A stretch of 64,000 nt of DNA from Palaemon carinicauda (taxonomy: Eukaryota > Arthropoda > Malacostraca > Decapoda > Palaemonidae). The notes below the pieces were generated by a model, which saw only the letters and a list, made by a program, of their open reading frames with translations, made no database searches and was not told the origin of the DNA. The stretch spans positions 34,060,717 through 34,124,716 of the forward strand of contig NC_090730.1 of assembly GCF_036898095.1 (NCBI RefSeq), read 5' to 3'. Below, one piece after another: positions 26,509 through 55,629 of the stretch (position 1 is the first letter of the stretch; every line of letters begins with the position of its first letter). A program made the translations under genes and the position numbers.

Positions 26509-28888
26509 ATGAATGTACAGCTAACTCCACCGAGTCCTATGGACTTTAGTGCAAGTACTAATGTAGCCCTCAAATGGAAGAAATGTAAAGAAGCTTTTAT
26601 TAACTATGAAATTGCCATAGGCTTAGATAATGAAGCTGACAGACGAAGGGTAGCAACATTCTTGCATGTTATAGGAGAATTAGGGGTTGAGAAATATAAT
26701 ACACTGTCTTGGGATGCAGATGGAGATAAATATAAGATAGATAAAGTATTAAGGAAATTTGATGCAGAATGCAGTCCCAGATCAAATATAATCATGGAAA
26801 GATACAAATTTCTCAAGCGGAAACAAGAATCTAATGAAAGTTGTGACCAATTCATAACTCAGGTAAGAATTCTATGCAAAACTTGCAATTATGATAATGA
26901 AGAAGAAATGATCAAGGATCAATTCATCCTCAATTTACATGATGATAAGGCTAGGGAGAAATTACTGGATCATGTGCAGATGGATACGAAGCCAATGACC
27001 TTGGAAAGGGCTGTGAATTTTGTAAAAAATTATGAAATGCGAATTCAGCAAAAGCAGCAGATGACTAGTAGCAATACTGAAGAAGAGGAAGTTAATGTCG
27101 TGTGGGAGAAGAAAAATAAGTACACAAATCCTCAAATTATGCCTAAGTACAATTGTGCCAAGGAAATAAAAGATTGCAGGTATTGTGGCAGGACTCATAA
27201 AATTAGGATGTGCCCAGCATATGGTCAAGTGTGTGCCAAATGTAAGAGAAAGAATCATTATGCTAAACAGTGTAATACTAATTGGAACTCTGAAAAAGTG
27301 AAAACTTGTGAAGAGAATGAGGACAGCGATAGTGACCTTCAGCAAATTAGCACAGTAAATGAATCGATAGGAAACATTTCTATGTCTCATGAAAGAAAGC
27401 AGTATGTAACCATGACTGTAAATCAGCAAGAAATAAATTTTCAGATGGATTCCGGTGCTACGTGCAATGTTTTGAATATTAGAGAATTGAAGCATTTGAT
27501 TGGCAATGATAAGTTAGATATTGGTGATAGCATCAAACTGAAAGTGTTTAATAATAAAACAATCAAGGCTATTAGAATTAAAACTCTAATGTGTGAAAGG
27601 AAAGGAAAGCAGCATAAACTTAATTTCTATGTAGTGAAGGAAAATGTTTCTTCTGTAATAGGTTATGAGGATGGACAGAGACTGAAATTGATCAAAATTC
27701 TTGTGAATGATAACCCAAGTGCTAAGCAAGAAATAAATGAGGTTTCTCCGAAAGCGTTAGATAAAAACAAGATTATTTCTGATTTTCCTGATTTATTCGA
27801 AGGATTGGGGGAATTAGGACCTCCATGTAAGATAAATATTGATGATACAGTGTCACCAGTGATCCATGCTCCAAGAAAAGTTCCTTTTGCCCTTAAGAGA
27901 AAATTGAAGCAGCAGTTAAGTAGTATGGAAGGTACTATTATTGAAAAGGTCTCGGAACCTACAAATTGGGTTTCTAGCATGGTTTTAGTAACAAAACCTA
28001 ATTCAGATTTAAGGATTTGTTTAGATCCTACAGATCTGAACAAAGCTATCAGGAGACCCCATTATCCACTTCCAACAATTGAGGAAATTTTACCAAGATT
28101 GGGTAAAGCTAAAATATTTTCAGTACTTGATGCAAAGAACGGATTTTTGCAAGTGCAACTTGACAAAGAGTCAAGTTATTTGACTACATTTAATATGCCT
28201 TTTGGTAGGTATAGATGGAAGAGAATGCCTTTTGGTATATCATCGGCACCACAAGAGTACCAGAGACGAATGCATGATGCCTTACATAATTTAGATGGCA
28301 TAGAAGTAATAGCAGACGATATCCTAGTTTATGGCAAAGGAAATACTGATCAGGAAGCTTTGGAAAACCATGATAAGAACCTATTAGCGTTACTACAAAG
28401 ATGCCGAAAAGAAAACATCAAGTTAAATCAAGAGAAGATGAAATTACATGTGACTGAAGTTAAGTACATTGGACATTTGCTAACAAAGGATGGTGTTTGT
28501 CCAGATCCAAAGAAAATTGAAGCTATTAATAGTCTAAAAGTGCCAAGTGATGTTAAATCATTGAACAGATTTTTAGGGATGGTTAATTATCTTTCAAAGT
28601 TTTTACCAAGGTTGTCAGAAGTAACTCAACCATTAAGAAATCTGGAAAAGAAAAATGTTGAATGGCAGTGGAACTCTTCTCATGATGAAGCATTCTCCAA
28701 GATTAAGAAACTAATTGTTAAAGCTCCTTGCTTGAAATATTTTGACAGTAATTGTAATGTGTCTTTACAGTGTGATGCTTCAATGTCAGGATTAGGTGCT
28801 GTCCTAATACAAAACGGTCACCCAGTGGCTTATGCTTCTATATCGTTAACTGAAACAGAACAGCGATATGCTCAAATAGAAAAAAGAG
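26509..28888 (+). pseudogene. LTR element gag-protease-RT-RNase H (frameshifted)
   Basis: Starts with an ATG at 26509. The first 200 residues are gag-like. Two Cys/His zinc knuckles follow (CRYCGRTHKIRMC and CAKCKRKNHYAKQC, about 222-255), then the protease active site (QMDSGATCN, about 313). RT has DLRICLDP (about 499) and the catalytic IADDILVYG (about 601, an IADD variant of YADD). RNase H starts with LQCDASMSGLG (about 753). Gag and pol share one frame. A run of six A at 28880-28885 shifts the frame inside RNase H; the expected continuation resumes in the next frame at about 28887. The element would make its own DNA copy in cytoplasmic particles. Either a disabling insertion or a consensus error explains the shift. 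Confidence 0.93.
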
Positions 28889-30508
28889 ATGTTAGCCATT
28901 GTTTTTGCAGTATTACGTTTTGATCAATACCTTTATGGCAAAGATGTTATTGTAGAAACTGATCACAAACCTTTGGAAAGTATTTTTAAGAAACCATTAA
29001 TGAAATGTCCCAAGAGGTTACAAAGTATGTTATTGCAATTGCAGAAGTTTAATTTGAGTGTTAAGTATAAACCAGGTAGTAAAATGTATATAGCAGATAC
29101 ATTGAGTAGAGATTTCTTGTCGAATATATTTTCAGGTGCTGATAAATCTGATGTAATTGCATTATTTGAAGAAGTTGGTAATGTAAATATGACAGAACAT
29201 GTTGCTGTGACAAATGAAAGACTTGAGGATATTAGACAAAAGACCATAAGTGATATTGCATTGCAAACATTAAAAGAAACAATTCTAAAAGGTTGGCCCA
29301 CTCATGGTATAGAGGTTACTGAAACCATAAGATCTTTTTTTTTTAAATTTAGGGATGAACTTACTATTGATAATGATATAATATTTAGAGGTAATTGCAT
29401 TGTAGTCCCATCATGTTTAAGGTCTTACATGCTGAAACAAATTCATTATGCTCACAATGGGATTGAAGCTACTGTTAGATATGGTAGAGATATATTGTTC
29501 TGGCCTGGCATGAGTGCAGATATAAAGAATTATGTTTCTTCTTGTGTGGTGTGTAATAAGTATGGTAGTAAACAAACCAAGGAATCCTTAAATTCACATG
29601 ATTTTCCTTCTAGGCCTTGGTCTAAAATTGGAATGGATATTTTTAGTGTTGGCAATTGTAACTATTTGATTTTGGTAGATTATTATTCATCATATTTTGA
29701 GATAAATTCATTGGAAAATATGTTAGCGTCAAATGTTGTAAGCAAGTTAAGGAGTCATTTTTCACGCTATGGTATACCAGACATTGTAGTAAGTGACTGT
29801 AGCTCACAATTTACATCAAGTGAATTTCAAACTTTTGTAAAGAAATGGTCATTTAAACATGTAAAATCATCCCCTTACCACCACCAGTCAAATGGCAAAG
29901 CTGAAAATGCAGTAAAAATAATGAAACAGTTGTTCACAAAATCAAAGGAGGATGGCCATGATCCTTTATTAGCACTTCTTGAATGGAGAAACACTCCAAC
30001 TGAGGGATTTAACTCTTCACCTGCTCAAAGATTTTTTGGTAGAAAAACTAAAAGTCAATTACCTATAACAGAAAATTTACTTAAACCCAAGATTGTTAAT
30101 GGGGTACCAGAAGTTCAAACTAAAAAATTGATTAGGCAAGCTAGATATTATAACAGATCATGTAAGAATTTAGTCTCATTAAAACCAGGTGATGTCATCC
30201 GTGTACAACCAGTTCCAGGAAAAAAGGAATGGGAGAAAGGTAAGGTAATAAAAGAGGTTGCAAAAAGGAAATACAAAATAGAAGTAGAAGGCAAAGTATA
30301 TTTTAGAAATCGTAAATTTTTGAGAAAGACATCGGAGACAGTAACTGATAATTATATCGATTCTGATATTGAAATTGAAACTGATGTAAATACGAATGAT
30401 GTTGCAAATAAATCTTTTATACTTCCTGAAGCTGATAACTTAGAATCACAAAGAACCAGAAGTGGTCGTGTTGTAAGGAAACCTCAATATCTTGAGGATT
30501 ATTTGTGA
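28886..30508 (+). CDS. LTR element RNase H end and integrase
   Basis: 539 codons from an internal ATG at 28889, continuing the polyprotein. The rest of RNase H includes TDHKPLESIF and IADTLSRD. Integrase then has the HHCC zinc region (IHYAHNG ... CVVC), GMDIF with the first catalytic Asp (about 250), VSDCSSQF with the second (about 301) and NGKAEN with the Glu (about 338). I count a DX35E spacing, the canonical one. The C-terminal region has an LKPGDVIRV segment and ends with basic and acidic residues. The ATG is not a true start; the protein is made as part of gag-pol if the frameshift is absent. Confidence 0.93.
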   Translation, partial: EMLAIVFAVLRFDQYLYGKDVIVETDHKPLESIFKKPLMKCPKRLQSMLLQLQKFNLSVKYKPGSKMYIADTLSRDFLSNIFSGADKSDVIALFEEVGNVNMTEHVAVTNERLEDIRQKTISDIALQTLKETILKGWPTHGIEVTETIRSFFFKFRDELTIDNDIIFRGNCIVVPSCLRSYMLKQIHYAHNGIEATVRYGRDILFWPGMSADIKNYVSSCVVCNKYGSKQTKESLNSHDFPSRPWSKIGMDIFSVGNCNYLILVDYYSSYFEINSLENMLASNVVSKLRSHFSRYGIPDIVVSDCSSQFTSSEFQTFVKKWSFKHVKSSPYHHQSNGKAENAVKIMKQLFTKSKEDGHDPLLALLEWRNTPTEGFNSSPAQRFFGRKTKSQLPITENLLKPKIVNGVPEVQTKKLIRQARYYNRSCKNLVSLKPGDVIRVQPVPGKKEWEKGKVIKEVAKRKYKIEVEGKVYFRNRKFLRKTSETVTDNYIDSDIEIETDVNTNDVANKSFILPEADNLESQRTRSGRVVRKPQYLEDYL

Positions 30509-30607
30509 TAAATTTAAAGAGCCAATTAGGTATGTAGGATTAAATGTATGTTGCAGGGACCATTTATGTAGAAGAAATGTTCTTCCAAGATTTTGTTGAG
30601 AAAATGT

Positions 30608-30620
30608 AAAAGAAGGGAGA
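30608..30620 (+). promoter_or_regulatory. Polypurine tract
   Basis: AAAAGAAGGGAGA, just before the 3' LTR, the usual primer for plus-strand DNA. Confidence 0.75.
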
Positions 30621-30857
30621 TGTAACAATATGTGAATGTTGTGGTCAGGATTTCGTATGTAATCAGTGTATGAATATTGTTTGGTACGCTGTCTAAGTTT
30701 GTAAATGATATCTGTTGTTTATGTTTGGGTAAGTCACGTGACCACAGAGTCTTCCGCATTCTCCCCCGCTCTACACATGTTGGCTCGGCAATGCTGTATA
30801 ACTTGTATAATAAACTAAGGTTAATTACCCTCAGCTTATCAATCAGAACCCATAACA
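30621..30857 (+). repeat. 3' LTR
   Basis: 237 bp, near-identical to the 5' LTR but lacking its 12-bp internal duplication; ends CCCATAACA. Confidence 0.95.
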
Positions 30858-30904
30858 AAACTGTAGATCCTTTCAAAAGACTGCAGTCTACCTGCTTTCT
30901 GTTG

Positions 30905-31113
<209 letters not shown>

Positions 31114-32283
31114 TTAGCGTGTATGTACTGTACTTCTTTAGACCTCAATTGATTATGTAATGTTTGAGTGAAAGTTACCGTAATGAAAGCATTATAACTT
31201 ATATTATGTTGATCATATAGTTATGTAAAATTTTCTTTTTTATAAAATAAGACTCAAATATTACAGTGATTGTTCTTATACATAATTATGAACTTGGGTG
31301 TTTTTATACAGAGTGAGTTACAGGCTACAAAGCAATGGTGACAATTGTTTATATAAAGATGTTGTCTTTTCGTTAGTTTCCTGTGGAGTAACACTTTTAA
31401 TTCAAACGTTTCTAGAATAAAGGTGGAATTCATCCATTCTTTTGAAAACTGTCATTTGTGAAGAAGAGAATGTGAGACGAAAATAGAACATGTTGTTTCA
31501 ACTTCGGTGACTTTGAACAACAATCTCAATTATCGTACATCACTAACATAATCAGTTCCCTGACAGTCGGGGTCTACCCAGTTACTCAGAGCATTGTGGT
31601 GAGTGACAAGCAAGAATCCACAGCTTTATGTGTTTACTGTGAGTAAAAGCATTAGGAATAACAACACTCGGAACAAAGTTTCATTCATGTCACCAGGACT
31701 CAAGGTTAGTTTGGGCCACGGTCTAGGTAGAGTATCTCAACCGCGGTTTGGGCAATATAGATTGGGTCTGTTCAACTTGACGGTGGAGGCGTATTATCTT
31801 TGACTTCACGAAGCACCCGTGCCTTCCACTTTACCCACTCCCTGGCTTACCCGCTGAATCAACGAAGAAACCTTTAATTTGCATGCATTTAATCCATTGC
31901 ATGGCGTGTTATGTCATTATTCGCAGATGATACATGCATGGTGTGTTTTCTAATATCCAGTGTCTCATTTAGTATTCCAAACCTTGTTTTACTTTTACAT
32001 ACAATATAATTTCGATACACCCTCTGGTAACCAATTATAAGCCTTATGCTGTTGGAAATACTGTTTATTTCCGCTTGTTTGTTCAGTATTTTTTGTATCA
32101 TTACAACGCCTGAAAATCTAGTGATATCTGGCATCTATCACCCTTCATTCTCAAGGCTGTGAGACACAACAACAGTAGATTAGGCAAAGCAACTATTGCT
32201 GGTAAAATAAAACCCTTCTTTTAGTTATTTGACATTGTGATAACACCCCAGCAGTGAGGCTGTATAAGCCGATAAAGGCAAGG

Positions 32284-32287
<4 letters not shown>

Positions 32288-32336
<49 letters not shown>
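32288..32336. repeat. (GA)n microsatellite
   Basis: About 49 bp of GA. Confidence 0.95.
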
Positions 32337-32339
<3 letters not shown>

Positions 32340-33102
32340 CGCTGACGATATAAACACTTGAACGTAAATTCTGTTCATTACAATAAACAAGCACAACTTA
32401 AATCTATTATCGATATATAACTGTTTAGAATGTCACGTGCAAAAATGATAACAATCATAACGTCAATAAACCAAATATTGTGTAATAAGTTCTGGCATTT
32501 TACTGAAAACACTGAAGCGCTTTTATTCAAAACTAGCTTTTTTCCGCCTCAAATATTTGCTTAAATTCGAAAAAATATTTTCACCATTTTGAAATTACAG
32601 ATCTTAACGTATATAAGTTTTGCATTTCTTGTGTAATTAAGCTTGTTTGTATAAAGTGATAAATGATATTGCTATAGAGAATTCAACTTAATAAAACACG
32701 AAATTCCGCATGACGTCACGGCTATTCATCTATTTATCGATTTATATCTTTATCTGATTGAGATTTTTGAAAAAAAAACTAAATGAATAAAAAAAATTAA
32801 GACCGCAATTTACATATGACGACGGACATACTGTACGTACATTGATGGACGGACAAGAAGCATACATAGTGACTTATGCTCGTATAGTGATGGCAATGGT
32901 AATATATTTGTACCCTGAAAATATCTAGTTACTGAGTAAAATAATCTTTTTAATTAATATTTTTGTGTTTAGAAGTGATTTGGGCCTTAAGCTTTCGATG
33001 TGTGTTAATTCTTTTACTCATTCATTTGCTTACCTACAGTACATACTGTTTTTGGTGTTTTCTCTTCAAGTCCATTTTTATAACCAAGCAACTTGGTTTC
33101 GT

Positions 33103-33105
<3 letters not shown>

Positions 33106-33181
<76 letters not shown>
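33106..33181. repeat. (CT)n microsatellite
   Basis: About 76 bp of CT. Confidence 0.96.
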
Positions 33182-33184
<3 letters not shown>

Positions 33185-33310
33185 ATTATAGAGATTTATA
33201 AAGAAAATGTATTTGATTTTGGCACTGTTTGTAATAAAGATATTAGATTAGATTATATCCACTCGTATATTTGTGCCTTTTTTTGAATGGTTATGTATTA
33301 GTTTAGGTAG

Positions 33311-33490
33311 CAGGTTAACCGGGGCACCAACCACCCGTTGAGATACTACTGCTAGAGAATTATTGGGTACTTTGATTGTCCAAACAGTACTACAGCTCAT
33401 ATTCCCTATGCCTACACATTCACCGAATAGTCTGGCCTATTCTTTACATAGCCTCCTCTGTCCTCATACACCTGTCAACACAGAAATTAT
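33311..33490 (+). mobile_element. SINE-like repeat, 3'-truncated copy
   Basis: Matches the 5' part of the copy at 55630-56273: GGGGCACCAACCACCC, then GAATAGTCTGGCCTATTC, then CTCTGTCCTCATACACCTG. The 3' body and the (TAA)n tail are missing. Confidence 0.75.
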
Positions 33491-34740
33491 TAAGGGAAAT
33501 CATGCAGAAAAACTCTTGTTTGTGAATTACAATGATCAGGAGTAAGGGTCCCTGACAAGGTTATTGAATTCTTTGTGAAGATCTCTGTATATATTTTGAC
33601 TAAGGCGCTTAAAATAATGCTATTAAAACGAAGAAGAGACAAACAAAAATTGAAAATGATAGGGGAGATGCAAGAAAAACAATAAAGTTAAGTATTTAGA
33701 TTTAAGTAAATACTTTATACATTCTAAGACTCTTCAATCAAGGAATAGTAAAAAAAAAAAATGAAGGTTATTTCTGTTTGCATTAAGGTGTATAGAAATT
33801 CTGATCATTAATAAAAGTTACAACCACAACCGTATCTCCTTCAATACTCGCTAATCAATTCACACTGCTGCACGAAGTCCATAGTAATATCATTTTATCA
33901 GCAAAATTATTTGGGCATTCTCGAAATTTCCTGATAACGGAAGTATCAGATTGAATAGTATAGAGCAAGAATTGCACAAAGGAAAATAGAATTAATGGCT
34001 TAATATACAAGGCCACAACTCACCAGAGAATCAACAGTTGAGGCCGGCGTGATGTCACAGTCAGAGAGAGAGGAGGGAAGATGTCAGTTCTGTCCGTCCC
34101 ACCTCTTTGTATTGGCCTTGCATACTATATACATAAACGTCATCTTCCTTATCATATCTTATCGCACCATTGTTCTTCCATTGTCGTTTGCTGTCCTTAG
34201 ATCCCTGTTCGAACAAGTGCACCATAGAGGGCAGCTACACAAGACGTTTTTACCTTGGCCAACTTCGTTGCGAAGTCTATGTTATGATAGGCGTAAGTTT
34301 GTCTGTCTGTGTGTTTATGATTAGCATAACTCAAAAAGTATTTAACCAAATGTCATGAAATTGGGTGGGATGTTTGGCCATGATCCAAGGACAATTTGAT
34401 TAGATCTTGTGATTGGGTCAAAAGTCAAGGCCAAAGTCCCGAAATGGTAAAAAGCGAATCACAAAACTCAAAAACTATTTAACTGAATCTCATGAAATTT
34501 GGGGGGATGATTGGCCATGATCCAAGGACAATTTTATTATATTTTAGGAGGGATTATGTCAAAATTCAAAGCTAAGATCACAAAAAGGTCAAAAACGTCT
34601 TTTGCAATATCATGGCCAATTTTTATCTGATTTCCATGAAACTAGTTCCAAAATATGCACAATTCAATTGCCAATCTTATGATATACAGCATAATATAGT
34701 GGTGTCTTTACCCCTGTTTATTTATGTTTGTTTGTATGTG
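33491..34740. other. Unassigned sequence with a 137-bp duplication
   Basis: From about 34322 a unit containing AACTCAAAAAGTATTTAAC and GGCCATGATCCAAGGACAA is repeated at a period of about 137 bp (34328 and 34465). A possible third start lies near 34738. This is probably an old repeat element; no coding is seen. Confidence 0.5.
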
Positions 34741-35185
34741 ACTCGCATACCTCAAAAACAAAGGAGGTTTACATCTAGAGGGGAGCCATCAGTGGCAGGA
34801 TGCAGGAAAGCGATATTGAACATTTCTTTGAGGGAGAGCGAAGCCTTTTGGTCCCGCAACGATTGTTGAGAGAGCTGAAAAGGCTTGGCAATGCGGTTGG
34901 CTGGAGATGGTGAGTAATGCTCCAGGAGGTGTGTTTTGAGGTCATCGTACACTATTGGGGCGTCTGCTTGGTCACAAAGCCAATCAAAGATTTCTGGGCA
35001 AGTGTCCTTGGCGATCGCAGCGACAACATACTCGTAATCTGCTTTGATGCTTTAGAATGTCACACCCTTCATTCGAAACTGAACCTCGGCGCACTGAAAC
35101 TAGGCAAATGTCTCTCTACTAGTGAAGGGTGGTAGTTTCATGGATGTGGTGTGGATAGAAGTGTCAGGGTCAGTGGCCAGCATCA
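34741..35185 (-). pseudogene. LTR-retroelement gag relic
   Basis: Minus-strand codons read as a degenerate gag. They run from MKLPPFTSRETFA through CAEVQFRMKGVTF and CPEIFDWLCDQADAP to YDDLKTHLLEHYSPSP and FQLSQQSLRDQKASLSL. The pattern (substrate-like N-terminus, helical middle, retropepsin absent) resembles the gag of Ty3/Gypsy-like elements of animals. Two in-frame stops lie at about 35118 and 35055. No protease, RT or LTR was found alongside, so only a fragment remains. Confidence 0.7.
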
Positions 35186-36079
35186 TCAAAAGTAGGCCAC
35201 AGTAGTGATGGGGAGACGAGAGGGAGCTAGTCCTCCGGCGGTCACCTATGTGCGATGTGGTTGTTAGGTGCTAACGGAGAGCCAAGGTGAATGCAAGCGA
35301 GTTTAATTCAACAAGACAACAAGGTTGTATACAGATAGTTGAGAGCAAGAATGACACAAATTTCAAACAGTATAAAACGTGTGTTAACAAGCTTAAACAA
35401 GATTTTATTATCAGTGAGGGAGGAGAGAATGAGGTAATAAAAAAGCAGTAATGTTAGAGTGTATGAGAGTGTATGAAACATGTGCAGTACAGTCCACTAC
35501 ACACTGCATTTGCTGATTTTCTTTTAAATACTCAACTATTGCATATGTCAGAAAGCTAGGTTTTTTCTTATGTATGTTCCCCTGGAGCTGCAAGATTACT
35601 ATCTGCATTCTAAATGCAGTGGACACCTTGCATAAAACTCACTTTCTATAAACAGATTAAATCCCTTGTTATAATCTTAACATGGCATCTCGAGACACGT
35701 ATGCCTAAGAACTACAGTTACCGATTTTCTGCTGCCCTGGGTAAGATCAGATAATTCGCCACAGAAGAAGCACCATTTGTTTTCAAGAGGTCTTGGTCGG
35801 CAGGTGTGAGGTTTTTGCCTGTTGGCCCCGAATCCTTGCTCGCCCCACGTGACCATCTTCCAAAAAGTGGTACATAATTGTCCAGAAGAAGACAGAGAAG
35901 TTTCATCCCCATTATCCTGGTGTTGCAGAGACGGTTTCCAGCTATTAAGGAGAGGATGGAGCAGTTATCCCGGATCCTCCTACTCTGGTTTTTCAGTGAA
36001 TTGGGGTTTATAAAGGGTCAAGCCCAGGAAGTGTATCTTTGACCTCAAGATAGAGTCATTACAAAATACGCGGGCATTA
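35186..36079. other. Unassigned sequence
   Basis: No gene or repeat recognised. Confidence 0.45.
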
Positions 36080-36716
36080 CAGAGACTAATTGCGTCACTT
36101 ATTGGGTCCTTAGACTGGCCAGACGGTACTACATTCGATCCCTCTCTCTGGTTACGGTTCATTTTTCCTTTGCCTACACATACACTGAATAGTCTGGCCT
36201 ATTCTTTACATATTCTCCTCTGTCCTCATACTCCTGACAACAATGAGATTACCAAACAATTCTTTTCTCAAGAGGTTAAATACTGTATTGTAATTGTTAA
36301 GTGGCTAATTTCCTCTTGGTAAGGGTAGAAGAGACTCTTTAGCTATGGTAAGTAGCTCTTCTAGGAGAAGGACACTCCAAAATCAAACCATTGTTCTCTA
36401 GTCTTAGGTAGTGCCATAGCCTCTGTACAATGGTCTTCCACTGTCTTAGATTAGAATTCTCTTGTTTGAGGGTACACTCGAGCACACTATTCTATCTTAT
36501 TTTGCTTTCTCTAATTTTGTTAAAGTTTTTATACTTTATATATAAAATATGTATTTTAATGTTGATACTGTTTCTTAAATATTCTATTTTAATTGGTAAT
36601 TACTTCTGTTATTTCCTTTCCTCACTGGGCTATTTTCCGTGTTGGAGCCCTTGGGCATATAGCATCCTGCTTTTCCAACTAGGGTTGGAGCTTGGCAAGT
36701 AATAATAATAATAACG
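36080..36716 (+). mobile_element. SINE-like repeat copy ending in (TAA)n
   Basis: Body similar to 55630-56273 and 50500-51058. The last 100 bp (CTCACTGGGCTATTTT, AGCATCCTGCTTTTCC, AACTAGGGTTGGAGC) lead into TAATAATAATAATAA. These same 100 bp form the 3' end of the LINE copies at 59627 and 60817. Confidence 0.8.
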
Positions 36717-37084
36717 ACAGTTAAATGTGGCCCCTTATCCCCGTTAGGTTAGATATATTTTATTTTAAATTGGTGTCTGGCTTTAAACATTCAGACGTCT
36801 ATGCGTGTGAAACTGGTTGTAAATTCGTGAGTTCATTGATTTGTAAATTTAGTTATGTTGGGTTTCATTCAATAGGCTGCTGACCACGTGCCTGACCTAT
36901 AATATTATTCAAGATAAGTCAGAGACAATCAAATAGACATTTGGTGTAAAATTTCTGTATGTAATTATTTAACCCACTTATTGCTCAGTATTATCATTAA
37001 TTGTCCATTAACCGTCTACTATTCCAACTTTGAATTTCTGAGATATATTTTTTTTTATCGTGTCCTTTTATTCTTTTATTGATA

Positions 37085-37450
37085 CATTATCAACCCCCCC
37101 CCCCAAGCTTATTTACACAAAGGGCCTCGGTTAGATTTCGCCAGTCGTCTCTATCTTGAGCTTTTAAATCAATACTTCTCCATTCATCATCTCCTACTTC
37201 ACGTTTCATAATCCTTAGCTATGTAGGCTTAGAGTTTCCAACTCTTCTAGTGGCTTGTGGAGCCCAGTTAAAAGAATGGTGAAATAATCTCTCGTGTAGA
37301 GTGCAAAGAGCATGCCCAAATCATCTCCATCTACCCCTCAACATGATCTCATCCACATATAGCACTCGAGTTATCTCTTATAGTTTCATTTCTAATTGTG
37401 TCCTGTGTCATTTAACTCCCAATATTCTACTGAGAGCTTTGTTCTTAAAT
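37085..37450 (-). mobile_element. RTE-like LINE 3' fragment
   Basis: Minus-strand codons contain RILGVK, VDEIMLRGRWRWFGHAL and DEWRSIDLKAQDRDDWR, like the C-terminal end of RTE-like LINE proteins, with stops. It ends next to a poly-C run at 37085-37095. Confidence 0.6.
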
Positions 37451-37675
37451 CTATACTAAATCTGTTGGATATTGTTGAGGTATTTTAATTAACATTTTTA
37501 AGGTGATAAATATCAACAATTCTTCTTTAATAAAAGACGTTTATAAGTTTGACATTTTCAGTTCAAAACTTGGAATCACCCTACTAGTTACAAGTTGTAT
37601 GTAATCGTTTAGGAAATTCTTTACTGATTGCTTTTATAGATCATGTGATTATCTCTTGCAGGTAATTATTTGACA

Positions 37676-54769
<17,094 letters not shown>

Positions 54770-55147
54770 AAATTCCAGGGCAAGAATTAAAATATTTTAA
54801 ACAACTTCATGAATTTTTAGTTATCACTGACGTGTCTTACTAAAGATATGCTAAAATAATCTCAAATTGTGTTTCCTGATATGTCTTCGACTATTTTTAA
54901 TGAATCTTTCACAATAAGCTTTTTTTACAACATCATTTATTTTGTTTCGAATTACACTAACATCCGTTTGAAAGATGGACTGCACTGTACCCTGTCATAT
55001 CCAGTCGACGGCATTTTGACTTTATATATTTTTATAATCAAAATTTTAAAACCGTTTGTAAGTGATAGGTTCCTTCTTTGTGCCTCCACGGATCAGTCAA
55101 ACTAATTATTACAAAAAACATCTTGGTCTTCATCAGCTTCAGGTATA

Positions 55148-55440
55148 TTATTTTATTGTTATTATTATTATTATTTGCTAAGCTACAGCCCTAGTAGGAA
55201 AAGCAGGATGCTATAAGCCCAGGTACTCCAAGAGGAAAATAGCTCAGTGAGGAAAGGAAACGAAGAAAAATAAAATATCTTAAGAAGAGCAACATTAAAA
55301 TAAATATCTCCTATATAAACTATAAAAACTTAAACAAAACAAGAGGAAGATAATTAAGGTAGAATAGTGTGCGCGCGTGCACCCTCAATCAAGAGAACTC
55401 TAACCCAAGACATTGAAAGACCATGCACCTGCCTGCATTT
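55148..55440 (-). mobile_element. SINE-like repeat copy, minus strand
   Basis: Reads (TTA)n, then the shared tail (CCCTAGTAGGAAAAGCAGGA, TGCTATAAGCCC, CTCAGTGAGGAAAGG) and part of the SINE body. 5'-truncated at about 55440. Confidence 0.8.
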
Positions 55441-55629
55441 CATAGTATTCTAAATAAATTTTGGACATTGAAATAAAAACATAAATTCCACCTTTTTTTT
55501 ACAGATGAAATTAAGCACTGGCGTGCATTTATAGTAAATAGAATGTGACTATTTGTATTGTAATGAAACTAAATTCACTCTAGTACAACATGTATATACA
55601 TAAAATTAGTAGTACTTTGGTAGTGTATG

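Larger units (their letters stand above)
26071..30857 (+). mobile_element. Ty3/Gypsy-type LTR retrotransposon, complete
   Basis: Two LTRs (26071-26319 and 30621-30857) begin TGTAAC and end ATAACA. The primer binding site directly follows the 5' LTR and a purine tract precedes the 3' LTR. Gag, protease, RT, RNase H and integrase lie between in that order, the order of Ty3/Gypsy elements. The LTRs differ by a 12-bp indel and about two substitutions, so insertion was recent. Flanks GAACT (26066-26070) and AAACT (30858-30862) are probably a 5-bp target duplication with one change. The only visible coding lesion is a one-base frameshift in RNase H. There is no envelope-like ORF. Confidence 0.96.
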
